Part shown: one piece after another, positions 18,361 through 26,055 of the stretch | How positions within the stretch are numbered: the first letter of the stretch is position 1 | Layout of the letters: each line of letters begins with the position of its first letter | Assembly: GCF_913776855.1 (NCBI RefSeq) | Contig: NZ_CAJYQD010000034.1 | Span: 124,001 to 188,000 of the forward strand | Source of the DNA: an uncultured Sphingomonas sp. | GTDB lineage: Bacteria > Pseudomonadota > Alphaproteobacteria > Sphingomonadales > Sphingomonadaceae | DNA length: 64,000 bases | Direction: 5' to 3' | Notes under the pieces: model-generated | What the model was told of the DNA's origin: nothing | Databases searched by the model: none | What the model saw: only the letters and a program-made list of their open reading frames with translations | Translations under genes and position numbers: made by a program

Positions 18361-18443
18361 CGTCACCCCAGCGAAGGCTGGGGTCTCTCGCGGCTCCTGC
18401 GGCGAGCCATAAACGGTAGACCCCAGCCTGCGCTGGGGTGACG
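18361..18443. repeat. Palindromic intergenic repeat, family B, copy 1
   Basis: 26-bp arms at 18361-18386 and 18418-18443 that are inverted copies with a single mismatch (core CCCCAGCGAAGGCTGGGG against CCCCAGCCTGCGCTGGGG). It lies between convergent stops and may end transcription from both sides. Confidence 0.85.
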
Positions 18444-18463
18444 CTTGGGGCTTTGAGGATAGT

Positions 18464-18766
18464 CTATTTCAGCAGTGCCGGCCCGTCGCGCCCTAGCTTC
18501 TCCTTGATCTTGTTGGCGAACATCGCGAGCATCGGCGGCAGGTCCAGCACCGCATGGACATGGGCGTCATGCATCTCGCAGCGCGCGTTGACCGTCTGCC
18601 CCATGCCGCTGACCGTGAAATGCAGCGTGTCGCCGTCCCAGCGTTTGTCGTGCATCACGCCGCCGGGGATCATGTTCGCCAGCTTGTCAATGCCGCCATC
18701 GATCCGTTGCCGCACGCCCGCGCGGCCCAGCTGGTGGGGAATATCGACTTCGACGGGTTGGTTCAT
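18464..18766 (-). CDS. Polyhydroxyalkanoic acid system family protein
   Basis: 100-aa soluble protein of the PHA_gran_rgn type, named from occurrence near polyhydroxyalkanoate granule genes. Visible pattern: VDIPHQLGRAGVRQRIDGGIDKL, then DTLHFTVSGMGQTVNARCE and VHAVLDLPPMLAMFANKIKEKL. No PHA genes are in the window, and the function is not established. The ATG has a GAGGAG site. It is the downstream partner of the SMR gene, 23 bp away. Confidence 0.78.
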   Translation of the reverse strand: MNQPVEVDIPHQLGRAGVRQRIDGGIDKLANMIPGGVMHDKRWDGDTLHFTVSGMGQTVNARCEMHDAHVHAVLDLPPMLAMFANKIKEKLGRDGPALLK

Positions 18767-18789
18767 GGAGACTCCTCTTCGCGCTCCAT

Positions 18790-19122
18790 CTAGTGCGCGA
18801 CGCTCCTGGAAAACAGGTTCATCACGAGGACGCCTGCAATGATAAGTCCCATGCCCAGCACCGCCGCCCCGTCCAGCCGCTGCCCCTGCCAGCCCCAGGC
18901 AATCCCCGCGACCAGCACGATCCCGACCCCGGACCAGATCGCATAGGCAATCCCGGTCGGCATGGTCCTGAGCGCCAGCGACAGGCAGTAGAAGGCGACC
19001 GCATAGCCCGCGACCGTCACCAGCGAGGGGCCCAACCGCGTAAACCCCTGCGTCGCGCGCATCATCGAGGTGGCGATCACTTCGGCGACGATCGCGATGG
19101 CGAGCCAGGCATAGGCGGTCAT
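18790..19122 (-). CDS. Small multidrug resistance (SMR/EmrE-type) transporter
   Basis: 110-aa four-helix proton-coupled exporter working as a dimer. The membrane-embedded Glu lies in helix 1 (AIVAEVIATSMMRATQGFTR), the place of EmrE E14. Helix 3 has YAIWSGVGIVLVAGIAW, the SMR signature, and helix 4 ends ITLNLFSRS-like VLVMNLFSRS. The Qac/EmrE branch is favoured over guanidinium exporters, but the substrate is not proved. Family A repeats lie upstream. Confidence 0.9.
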   Translation of the reverse strand: MTAYAWLAIAIVAEVIATSMMRATQGFTRLGPSLVTVAGYAVAFYCLSLALRTMPTGIAYAIWSGVGIVLVAGIAWGWQGQRLDGAAVLGMGLIIAGVLVMNLFSRSVAH

Positions 19123-19160
19123 GCGGGTGGAGATAGCATGGAAGCGCGGCAGTCGCGCGT

Positions 19161-19190
19161 GGTTCTCGACAAGCTCGAACTGAACGTGGG
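19161..19190. repeat. Half copy of family A repeat
   Basis: GGTTCTCGACAAGCTCGAAC followed by TGAACGTGGG matches the right half of the full copy 28 bp downstream. It lies in the upstream region of the SMR gene. Confidence 0.6.
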
Positions 19191-19217
19191 TTGAGGTACG
19201 ACCTTACCCACACCCAC

Positions 19218-19314
19218 CCCGTTTGGTTCGAGCAGCTTCGAGCCTGTCGAGAAGCGTCCGTCGAGAACGCTCCGTTCGGGGCGCCCCGTTCTCGACAAGC
19301 TCGAACCAAACGGG
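19218..19314. repeat. Palindromic intergenic repeat, family A, copy 2
   Basis: 97 bp with perfect 16-bp ends, CCCGTTTGGTTCGAGC (19218-19233) and GCTCGAACCAAACGGG (19299-19314). Internal GAAGCGTCCGTCGAGAACG and GTTCTCGAC blocks are shared with copies 1 and 3. It lies between the divergent SMR and lnt genes, so it is not only a terminator. Confidence 0.85.
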
Positions 19315-19369
19315 ATTGATTGGAAACGCCTCGCACGCCCCCCTTGCACCCTCCCCGTCCAGCTAGGAT

Positions 19370-20893
19370 ATGCACCCCGTGCCCGCTCTCCTCGCCCTGC
19401 TCGCCGGCCTGATCTCGGCCCTTGGTTTCGCGCCGCTCGAATGGTGGCCGGTGACGCTCGCCGCGCTGGCATTGTGGCTATGGGTCGTCCACCGCGCGCC
19501 GACGCTGAAAGCGGCGCTGTGGCGGTCGTGGCTGTTCGGCGTCGCGCATTTCACGGTCGGCAACAACTGGATTCAGCACGCCTTCGATTTCCAGGACCGG
19601 ATGCCGCCCGCGCTCGGCTATGTCGCGGTGGTCGGGCTGGCGCTGTATCTGGCGATCTATCCGATGCTGGCGGGCGGGATCGCGTGGAAGCTCGGCCGGC
19701 GGAGCGACCGCCCCGACCTCGCCTATGTCGCGGTCGCCGCCGCCGCATGGATCGCCACCGAATATGCGCGCGCCGTGGTCTTCACGGGGTATGCGTGGAA
19801 CCCGATCGGTGTGATCTGGGTCCCGACACCGCTACGCGCGATCGCGACTGTCACCGGCACCTACGCGCTATCGGGCCTTACCGTCCTCGCAAGTGCGGCG
19901 CTGCTCCTCCCCCGCCCGAAAGTCCGCGCCGGCGTGATCGTCGCCCTCGCGCTGCTGATGCTGGTCCCCGATCGGGCGCCGAAGCCCGCGCCGGTCGCAT
20001 CGACCGCCCCCCGCGTCCGCGTCGTCCAGCCGAACTTCCCGCAAGAGGCGGTGCGCAGCCCCGGTTACGACGAACGCCTGCTCGACAGGCAGATCGAACT
20101 GTCCGGCACCCCCGGCCGCGCCGCGCGCCTGATCGTCTGGCCCGAAGGCACCGTCAATTTCTATCTCGAGGGCGGCTATCCCTTCGACTGGTATCGCCAG
20201 TCGCCGTCGCTGATGCGTGCAAAGATCGCCAGCGTGCTGGGTCCGCGCGACATCGCACTGGTCGGCGGCACCGCGCTGAATTTCGCCCGCGATGGCCAGC
20301 TGGTTGGCGCGGGCAATTCGGTCTTTGCCCTCACCCCCGACACCCGCATCGTCGGCCGCTATGACAAGGCGCATCTGGTGCCGGGCGGCGAATACCTCCC
20401 GATGCGGTCGATCCTTCAGCCGCTGGGCCTCTCGCGCCTCGTGATGGGCGATATCGATTTCGCCCCCGGCCCCGGCCCCGCCACCCTCACCCTGCCCGGT
20501 TTCGGACAGGTCGGGATGCAGATCTGCTACGAGATCATCTTTTCCGGCCAGGTCGTCGACCGCCCGCATCGTCCCGCCTTCCTGTTCAACCCGTCGAACG
20601 ACGCGTGGTTCGGCAGCTGGGGTCCGCCGCAGCATCTGGCGCAGGCCCGGCTGCGCGCGACCGAGGAAGGGCTGCCGATCCTGCGCGCCACCCCGACCGG
20701 CATCTCGGCGGTGATCGATGCATCGGGGGGCTTGGTCGCGACGATTCCTGCGAACCGCGCCGACGCGATCGAGGTGCCGCTACCCGCCGCCCATTCCGCG
20801 ACCCTGTTTGCGCGCGTCGGCAACTGGATGGCGTTGCTGGCGATAGTTTTGCTGTGCGGCCTCGCGATTGCCATCCGCCGCCGCGCACGCTAG
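19370..20893 (+). CDS. lnt: Apolipoprotein N-acyltransferase (Lnt)
   Basis: Adds the third acyl chain to the N-terminal Cys of lipoproteins in the inner membrane. 507 aa: about six N-terminal hydrophobic segments, a periplasmic nitrilase-type domain (about 215-480) and a final anchor helix. The catalytic triad is seen as E259 (VWPEGT), K333 (YDKAHLVPGGEY) and C386 (MQICYEIIF). It would act on the lipoproteins in this window, including BamB. Usually close to corC; here 3.3 kb away. Confidence 0.94.
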   Translation: MHPVPALLALLAGLISALGFAPLEWWPVTLAALALWLWVVHRAPTLKAALWRSWLFGVAHFTVGNNWIQHAFDFQDRMPPALGYVAVVGLALYLAIYPMLAGGIAWKLGRRSDRPDLAYVAVAAAAWIATEYARAVVFTGYAWNPIGVIWVPTPLRAIATVTGTYALSGLTVLASAALLLPRPKVRAGVIVALALLMLVPDRAPKPAPVASTAPRVRVVQPNFPQEAVRSPGYDERLLDRQIELSGTPGRAARLIVWPEGTVNFYLEGGYPFDWYRQSPSLMRAKIASVLGPRDIALVGGTALNFARDGQLVGAGNSVFALTPDTRIVGRYDKAHLVPGGEYLPMRSILQPLGLSRLVMGDIDFAPGPGPATLTLPGFGQVGMQICYEIIFSGQVVDRPHRPAFLFNPSNDAWFGSWGPPQHLAQARLRATEEGLPILRATPTGISAVIDASGGLVATIPANRADAIEVPLPAAHSATLFARVGNWMALLAIVLLCGLAIAIRRRAR

Positions 20894-20901
20894 GGCAGCG
20901 A

Positions 20902-20921
20902 CATAAGGAAAGCTTTATATG
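20902..20921 (+). promoter_or_regulatory. Imperfect palindrome upstream of metK, possible SahR-type operator
   Basis: CATAAGGAAAGCTTTATATG lies 47 bp before the metK ATG. CATA/TATG ends and the spacing resemble operators of ArsR-type SahR regulators of methionine-cycle genes in proteobacteria. No regulator gene is in the window; assignment is by resemblance and position only. Confidence 0.45.
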
Positions 20922-20968
20922 CGGCATGGCAACGGCCGCGCGCTTTCCCTCTAGCCTAGAGGAAGTCC

Positions 20969-22180
20969 ATGCGTTCCAATTATCTCTTCACCTCGGAATC
21001 GGTTTCCGAAGGCCATCCCGACAAGGTCGCGGATCAGATTTCCGATTCGATCGTCGACCTGTTCCTGTCGAAGGACCCCGAAGCGCGCATCGCGTGCGAA
21101 ACGCTGACCACGACCCAGCTCGTCGTCCTCGCCGGTGAAATCCGCTGCAAGGGCGTGTTCGAAAACGGTCAGTGGGCCGAGGGCGCCCAGGCCGAGATCG
21201 AACGCACCGTGCGCGATACCGTGAAGAAGATCGGCTATGAACAGTCGGGCTTCCACTGGGAAACCTTCCGCTTCGAAAACAACCTGCACGCGCAGTCGGC
21301 GCATATCGCGCAGGGCGTCGACGCGTCGGGCAACAAGGACGAAGGCGCCGGCGACCAGGGCATCATGTTCGGCTTCGCCTGCGACGAAACGCCGGACCTG
21401 ATGCCGGCGACGCTGGACTACAGCCACAAGATCCTCGCGAAGATGGCCGCCGACCGCCACGCCGGCACCGCGCCGTTCCTCGAACCCGATGCCAAGAGCC
21501 AGGTCACGCTGCGCTTCGAAAACGGCAAGCCGGTCGCCGCGACCGCGATCGTCGTCTCGACCCAGCACGCCGCCGGCTACGACAATGGCGACAAGGAAGC
21601 CGAGCTGCACAACTATGTGAAGTCGGTCGTCGCCGACGTGCTGCCGGCCGAACTGCTGTCGGATGCCACCGAATATCACATCAACCCGACCGGCAGCTTC
21701 GAAATCGGCGGCCCGGACGGTGACGCCGGCCTGACCGGTCGGAAGATCATCGTCGACACCTATGGCGGTGCTGCCCCGCACGGCGGCGGCGCGTTCAGCG
21801 GCAAGGACCCGACGAAGGTCGATCGTTCGGCGGCGTACATCACCCGCTATCTGGCGAAGAACATCGTTGCGGCGGGCCTTGCCAAGCGCTGCACGATCCA
21901 GCTCGCCTATGCGATCGGCGTGTCGAAGCCGCTGTCGCTCTATGTCGACACGCACGGCACCGGCACCGTCGCCGACGACGCGATCGAAACCGCGATCGCG
22001 GGCATTGCGAAGCTCGGCGGCCTGACCCCGCGCGGCATCCGTACGCACCTGGCGTTGAACAAGCCGATCTACCAGCCGACCGCCGCCTATGGCCATTTCG
22101 GCCGCAAGCCCGAAGGCGACCTGTTCCCGTGGGAAAAGACCGATCTGGTCGACGATCTGAAGGCCGCACTGGCCGCCTGA
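20969..22180 (+). CDS. metK: S-adenosylmethionine synthetase (MetK)
   Basis: Makes S-adenosylmethionine from methionine and ATP; supplies MiaB, TrmB and all other methylation. 403 aa in the three-domain form. N-terminal [20 protein letters not shown] holds the ATP/Mg-binding His and Asp. [12 protein letters not shown] (methionine loop) and [19 protein letters not shown] (P-loop-like signature) are intact. The ATG follows AGAGGAAG (20958-20965). It ends in a rho-independent terminator. Confidence 0.97.
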   Translation: MRSNYLFTSESVSEGHPDKVADQISDSIVDLFLSKDPEARIACETLTTTQLVVLAGEIRCKGVFENGQWAEGAQAEIERTVRDTVKKIGYEQSGFHWETFRFENNLHAQSAHIAQGVDASGNKDEGAGDQGIMFGFACDETPDLMPATLDYSHKILAKMAADRHAGTAPFLEPDAKSQVTLRFENGKPVAATAIVVSTQHAAGYDNGDKEAELHNYVKSVVADVLPAELLSDATEYHINPTGSFEIGGPDGDAGLTGRKIIVDTYGGAAPHGGGAFSGKDPTKVDRSAAYITRYLAKNIVAAGLAKRCTIQLAYAIGVSKPLSLYVDTHGTGTVADDAIETAIAGIAKLGGLTPRGIRTHLALNKPIYQPTAAYGHFGRKPEGDLFPWEKTDLVDDLKAALAA

Positions 22181-22208
22181 TCCCGCTGGACAGGGTTCGC
22201 AAAAGAAG

Positions 22209-22241
22209 GGAGGTTCGCTGGCGACGGCGGGCCTCCTTTTT
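22209..22241 (+). terminator. Rho-independent terminator of metK
   Basis: Stem GGAGG...CCTCC, lengthened inside by CGC...GCG, followed by TTTTT at 22237-22241. It begins about 28 bases after the metK stop. Confidence 0.75.
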
Positions 22242-22269
22242 CATGGCCACCGCGCAAAGGGGGGATATG

Positions 22270-23112
22270 ATGCGAACCGTGACGGCACTGCTGGCGATGG
22301 CCCTCGCCGCGCCCGCCATGGCGCAGACCGCACCGGCCGAATCCATCTCTGCAGAGGATCGCGCGGCGCTGGACCGCACCGCCGAGCGCGGCCGGTTGCT
22401 TGCCGCCTATGACCGGGTGGCATGGCTCGGCACCGATGATGTGCAGAAGCGCCTGCCCGACTGGCGGCAGAAGCTGGGCGGCTGGATCGTCGAGGGGCCG
22501 GCCGCCGCGCCGACGCTGATCTTCCATGACCGGTCGCAACCACCGCGCGCGCTCTACACCGGGCGGCTGATCGGCGGAAAGCTCACCGATGCGACGCTCA
22601 TCACCGGGGATGCGGCGATACTCTCCCCGGCGCAGCTCAACCTGATCGCGGCACGCGACAGCGCTGCCAGAGCGATCGGTGCCGCCAGGCTACTTCCTTG
22701 CGGTCCGGCCTTCAACACCGTCGTCGTTCCTCCCGCAGCACCAGGTCGCGTGACCTCGGTCTATTTCCTGTCGGCGCAGACCAAGGCGGACGACCTGCCG
22801 ATCGGCGGTCATTATCGGGTTGACGTCGCCGCAGACGGGCGCGCCGGTGCGCCTTACGCTTTCTCGAAGGGCTGCATGACCCTGCCCCCGCCGCCCAAGG
22901 GGCAACGCGGCGTGGGCGCCGTCGTATCGACCCTCACCGCCCCGCTCCCCAACGAAGCGCACAGCTTCGTCGTGGAGGCGTATCAGCGGCGGCTCTATGT
23001 GATCGTCCCGCAAGGCGGCAACCGCATGTTCGCGCTGACGCCGGGTGTGCCTACCCGTCTGGTACCGACCGACACCGCCAAACCGGGGAAGGCACCGAAG
23101 CCCGCGACGTAG
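22270..23112 (+). CDS. Secreted protein of unknown function
   Basis: 280 aa with a clear signal peptide (MRTVTALLAMALAAPAMAQ). I recognise no domain. The mature part has a hydrophobic beta-rich pattern (GGWIVEGPAAAPTLIFHD, SVYFLSAQTKADDLPIGGHY) and a lone CM motif (SKGCMTLPPP). The start could be either of two adjacent ATGs (22267 or 22270); the second has better spacing from GGGGGG. It follows metK's terminator, so is probably transcribed separately. Possibly periplasmic. Confidence 0.7.
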   Translation: MRTVTALLAMALAAPAMAQTAPAESISAEDRAALDRTAERGRLLAAYDRVAWLGTDDVQKRLPDWRQKLGGWIVEGPAAAPTLIFHDRSQPPRALYTGRLIGGKLTDATLITGDAAILSPAQLNLIAARDSAARAIGAARLLPCGPAFNTVVVPPAAPGRVTSVYFLSAQTKADDLPIGGHYRVDVAADGRAGAPYAFSKGCMTLPPPPKGQRGVGAVVSTLTAPLPNEAHSFVVEAYQRRLYVIVPQGGNRMFALTPGVPTRLVPTDTAKPGKAPKPAT

Positions 23113-23221
23113 GTCGAAACCGCTCTCCCCCTTCCACAATCGCCTCGACATCCCCCGCGAATTGGGAAAGGTTCGCGTTCAACGGACGGCATCACCAACG
23201 GCCGCCAATGGGGGGATGGAC

Positions 23222-24286
23222 ATGCGGAACTGGATGGCTGCGCTGGCAGCCGGGCTGATGGTCGCGACGCCGGTCGCCGCGCAACCGGTCGGCGTGCCGG
23301 TCAGCACGAAGGCCGGCAAGCCCTATCGCTTCAAACATAGCGGTATCACTGTGCCGGCCGAGCTGGACGGGATGCGCCGGGTCGATGTCCGGCAGCTGGG
23401 CAACGACGAACTCGACGTGTTCGCCGTCTATCAGAACGGACCCGATGCGATCACGGTCTATGTCTATCGCGCCCTCGCGGGCAGCGTGCCGGTATGGTTC
23501 GACCGCGCCCGCGCCTCGGTCGAACAGCGCCGCGAGATGTTCGGCTCGGTGGCCCCGGCCGTCCCCGCCGCCTTCACGCCCCCCGGCCAGTCGAGCGCCA
23601 GCGGGCTGATGGCCGGCTGGACGCTGAAGAAGGCGCCCTATCGCGGGACGGCGCTCGCCATCCTGCCGGTCGGCGACTGGCTGGTGAAGGTCCGCTACAG
23701 CTCCAGCAAGCTGGACGGTGCGGCGGTGGCGGCGCGGGTCCCGGCGGTGCTGGGCGCGCTCGAATGGCCGAAAGCCATCCCGTCCGCCGCCGCCGCCGCG
23801 CCGGTCACCGATTGCGCCGCGCCGCTTGCCTTCTCCCCGGCCGCCGCCCCGGTGACCGATGCCAAGATACTGCAATCGGCCGCACTCACCGGCGGGCTGG
23901 TCGCGGCTGCGGAAGGGGAGAAGAAGGCCGCCTCGACCGCACCCGCACCGACATGGTGCCGCGACCCGGCCCCGGCACAGATGGGCGCGGCCTATCGCCG
24001 CGACGGCGCGACCGATGGCTATCTGCTGGCGATCAGCGACAGCGGACGCGGCTTCGCGGTCGAACCCGACGTCATCGCCCGCGAACTGGGCGAAGCGGAG
24101 GGCAGGAAGGTGCAGCAATGGTCGGTCGCGCTCTACGAACCCGGATCGATCGCCATCTACGCGCCGATGACCGCCCTGCCCGCGCCCGATACGCTGATCG
24201 CCGCGCTGAACCGCCCGATCCTCGCCCGCACGACGACCTGGGGCAAGAAGCGTAACGTCACGATCAATCCCGACGTCTTCAAATGA
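23222..24286 (+). CDS. Secreted protein of unknown function
   Basis: 354 aa, signal peptide MRNWMAALAAGLMVATPVAAQ. Two alpha/beta halves are suggested: 30-190 (FKHSGITVPAELDGMRRVDV, AITVYVYRALAGSVPVWFDR) and an Ala/Pro-rich linker before a C-terminal part (AYRRDGATDGYLLAISDSG). No family recognised. ATG 23222 is 6 bases after GGGGGG; the ATG at 23216 is too close. Same strand as the previous secreted protein, 109 bp apart. Confidence 0.68.
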   Translation: MRNWMAALAAGLMVATPVAAQPVGVPVSTKAGKPYRFKHSGITVPAELDGMRRVDVRQLGNDELDVFAVYQNGPDAITVYVYRALAGSVPVWFDRARASVEQRREMFGSVAPAVPAAFTPPGQSSASGLMAGWTLKKAPYRGTALAILPVGDWLVKVRYSSSKLDGAAVAARVPAVLGALEWPKAIPSAAAAAPVTDCAAPLAFSPAAAPVTDAKILQSAALTGGLVAAAEGEKKAASTAPAPTWCRDPAPAQMGAAYRRDGATDGYLLAISDSGRGFAVEPDVIARELGEAEGRKVQQWSVALYEPGSIAIYAPMTALPAPDTLIAALNRPILARTTTWGKKRNVTINPDVFK

Positions 24287-24302
24287 TACGGGTCCGGCGG
24301 CG

Positions 24303-24433
24303 GGTGCTGTCCTACATGCCGCCGCCCTGCCATGGTCGGTCATGCGCTTCGACAGTGCGAACCCTTCACCGGGCAAGATGCCAATCGGTGCCGTGCGCAA
24401 AACGGTGGCGAGTGTGAACTTTGTGAACTTTGG
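24303..24433 (-). repeat. Element D, copy 1
   Basis: On the minus strand it reads CCAAAGTTCACAAAGTTCAC, then ACTCG, a short imperfect CCG/CGG hairpin and, about 110 bases on, GGCATGTAGGACAGCAC. It starts 60 bp downstream of the PAP2 gene stop on the same strand. Copies at 40774 and 53059 share the tandem AAGTTCAC head and the TGTAGGA box. Bases 24434-24493 are AT-rich and without a gene. Confidence 0.6.
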
Positions 24434-24493
24434 ACGGTGAAATTGTGCGCAAGTATCTGTAATTGCAGTATTTAATACGAATTAGATCGACAT

Positions 24494-25087
24494 CTACTCC
24501 GCCGCCGGCATCACCCGTGCCACGATCGCCTCCGCTGCCCAGCCGATGACCGCCCCGACCGCAACGTCGATCGGGAAGTGGGTGCCCCGCGGCACCTGGA
24601 TCGCGGCGATCCCCCCGGCCGCGGCCTGCGCCGGCACCGCCGCCGCCGGATATTCGCGCGCCACCGCTCGCGCGACCGCGACGGCACCTGCGGTGTGGCC
24701 GGAGGGAAACGAGTTTTGCGGCCCTTCGTCGCGGTCGCCGGGAGTCGGGCGATGATCGTCGCGGTCGCTGAACTGGTTGGGCCGCGCCCGGTCGATGCGA
24801 TGCTTGATCGCCGCCTTCGCCAGCGTCGCCAGCCCGTGGGCCGCCAGCATCCGGACGCCGGTCCGCGTCAATCGTCGGTCCTGCGCGATCAGCCCGGCGG
24901 CGATCGTCGTCAGGTTGATCGCAACCAACGGCGGCTGGTCCGCCACCTCGCTCAGCGCCCCGGCCACCTTCACCACCGGATGCCGGTGCAGCTCCGCCGC
25001 CACGCCGGATCCGACGTCGATGTCGGCATCGACCAGCTGCTTCGCACCGCGTTTCGCCTCGCGCTTCGCCTGCTTCTTCTTGCCCAT
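24494..25087 (-). CDS. PAP2 superfamily phosphatase
   Basis: 197-aa acid phosphatase-fold protein. All three motifs are present: KHRIDRARP, PSGHTAGAVA and RGTHFPIDV, giving the catalytic Lys/Arg, Ser-Gly-His and Arg/His/Asp. The N-terminus is very basic (GKKKQAKREAKRGAKQ), and hydrophobic segments follow, fitting a membrane lipid-phosphate phosphatase. The exact substrate (phosphatidic acid, undecaprenyl diphosphate or other) cannot be told. Divergent from trmB, 70 bp apart. Element D follows its stop. Confidence 0.85.
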   Translation of the reverse strand: MGKKKQAKREAKRGAKQLVDADIDVGSGVAAELHRHPVVKVAGALSEVADQPPLVAINLTTIAAGLIAQDRRLTRTGVRMLAAHGLATLAKAAIKHRIDRARPNQFSDRDDHRPTPGDRDEGPQNSFPSGHTAGAVAVARAVAREYPAAAVPAQAAAGGIAAIQVPRGTHFPIDVAVGAVIGWAAEAIVARVMPAAE

Positions 25088-25157
25088 CGCGCTCCAACCC
25101 GCGGGGCACGCGGAAGCTCCTTGTCGACACGCCGCCTCGGCGGGTAGGAGCGCGGCG

Positions 25158-25838
25158 ATGAACGATCCCACTACCATCCGCCGCCTTTATGGCCGTCGTC
25201 AGGGTCACAAGCTGCGCCTGGGCCAGGCCGCCCTGGTCGAGGAACTGCTGCCCAAGGTTTCGGTCCCCGAGGGCGGCGCGCTCACCTCGGAGCTGCTGTT
25301 CGGCGACGACCGCCCGGTCGAGGTGGAAATCGGCTTTGGCGCGGGCGAACACCTGGCGGGACAGGCCGGCGCCCGGCCGCACCACGGCTTTGTCGGCTGC
25401 GAACCGTTCCTGAACGGCGTCGTCGGTGCGCTGAACCACATTCGCGACGACGCGCTTGCCAATATCCGGCTGCACATGGGTGACGCGCTGGAGGTGATCG
25501 AACGCTTTCCCGACGGCGCGCTGGAGCGGGTGTATCTGCTCCACCCTGATCCATGGCCCAAGGCGCGCCATGCCAAGCGGCGGATGATGAACCACGGCCC
25601 GATGGACCTGATCGCACAGAAGCTGCGGCCGGGCGGCGAGTTTCGCCTCGGCACCGACGACCCGACCTATTGCCGCTGGGCGATGATGATCATGGACCAG
25701 CGCCGCGACTTCGTGTGGCAGGCCCAGACCGCCGCGGACTTCCTGACCCGCCCCGCCGACTGGCCCGAAACCCGGTACGAGCGCAAGGCCCGGCGGCAGG
25801 GGCACGAGGTCTGGTATTTCCGCTACGTGCGGGTTTGA
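25158..25838 (+). CDS. trmB: tRNA (guanine-N7-)-methyltransferase (TrmB)
   Basis: Forms m7G46 in the variable loop of tRNA using SAM. 226 aa. SAM-binding VEVEIGFGAGEHL, then GCEPFLNGVVGAL, LHPDPWPKARHAKRRM (the family signature DPWPKxRHxKRR) and LGTDDPTYCRWAM. The ATG is 11 bases after TAGGAG. In related genomes trmB follows metK directly; here two secreted proteins and PAP2 lie between. Confidence 0.94.
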   Translation: MNDPTTIRRLYGRRQGHKLRLGQAALVEELLPKVSVPEGGALTSELLFGDDRPVEVEIGFGAGEHLAGQAGARPHHGFVGCEPFLNGVVGALNHIRDDALANIRLHMGDALEVIERFPDGALERVYLLHPDPWPKARHAKRRMMNHGPMDLIAQKLRPGGEFRLGTDDPTYCRWAMMIMDQRRDFVWQAQTAADFLTRPADWPETRYERKARRQGHEVWYFRYVRV

Positions 25839-25844
25839 CGCGCC

Positions 25845-26000
25845 TCAGGTCAGCGACGACTTGCGCGGCGGATTATCCTCTCGGTCGTCGTGCGACTGTT
25901 CGCGGTCCAGCGTGTCGCTCGGCCGGCGGGCGTCGCCGCTGCGCTGGTGATCGACCGACAGGTTGGCGTCTCCATCAGTCGGGATCTTGGGATCGGGCAT
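25845..26000 (-). CDS. Small hydrophilic protein, 51 aa
   Basis: Very polar and highly charged (MPDPKIPTDGDANLSVDHQR, then Arg/Asp-rich), without hydrophobic core; probably disordered. Support is an ideal GAGGAGAG ribosome site before the ATG and a tidy position between the convergent trmB and the upstream pncB stop on the same strand. No family recognised. Confidence 0.6.
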   Translation of the reverse strand: MPDPKIPTDGDANLSVDHQRSGDARRPSDTLDREQSHDDREDNPPRKSSLT

Positions 26001-26055
26001 CGTCACTCTCCTCGCCCATTCCAATGCTTGCGTGCGGGGTGGTGTTCCTCCGCCT

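Noticed and set aside
20894..20968. SAM riboswitch before metK
   Set aside because: Leader is only 75 bases and does not show the pairing or core bases of SAM-II or SAM/SAH types that I could recognise; the palindrome explains it better.
24777..25157. N-terminal extension of TrmB
   Set aside because: The extra 127 codons are opposite the PAP2 gene, whose catalytic motifs are certain; TrmB homology begins at the ATG at 25158.
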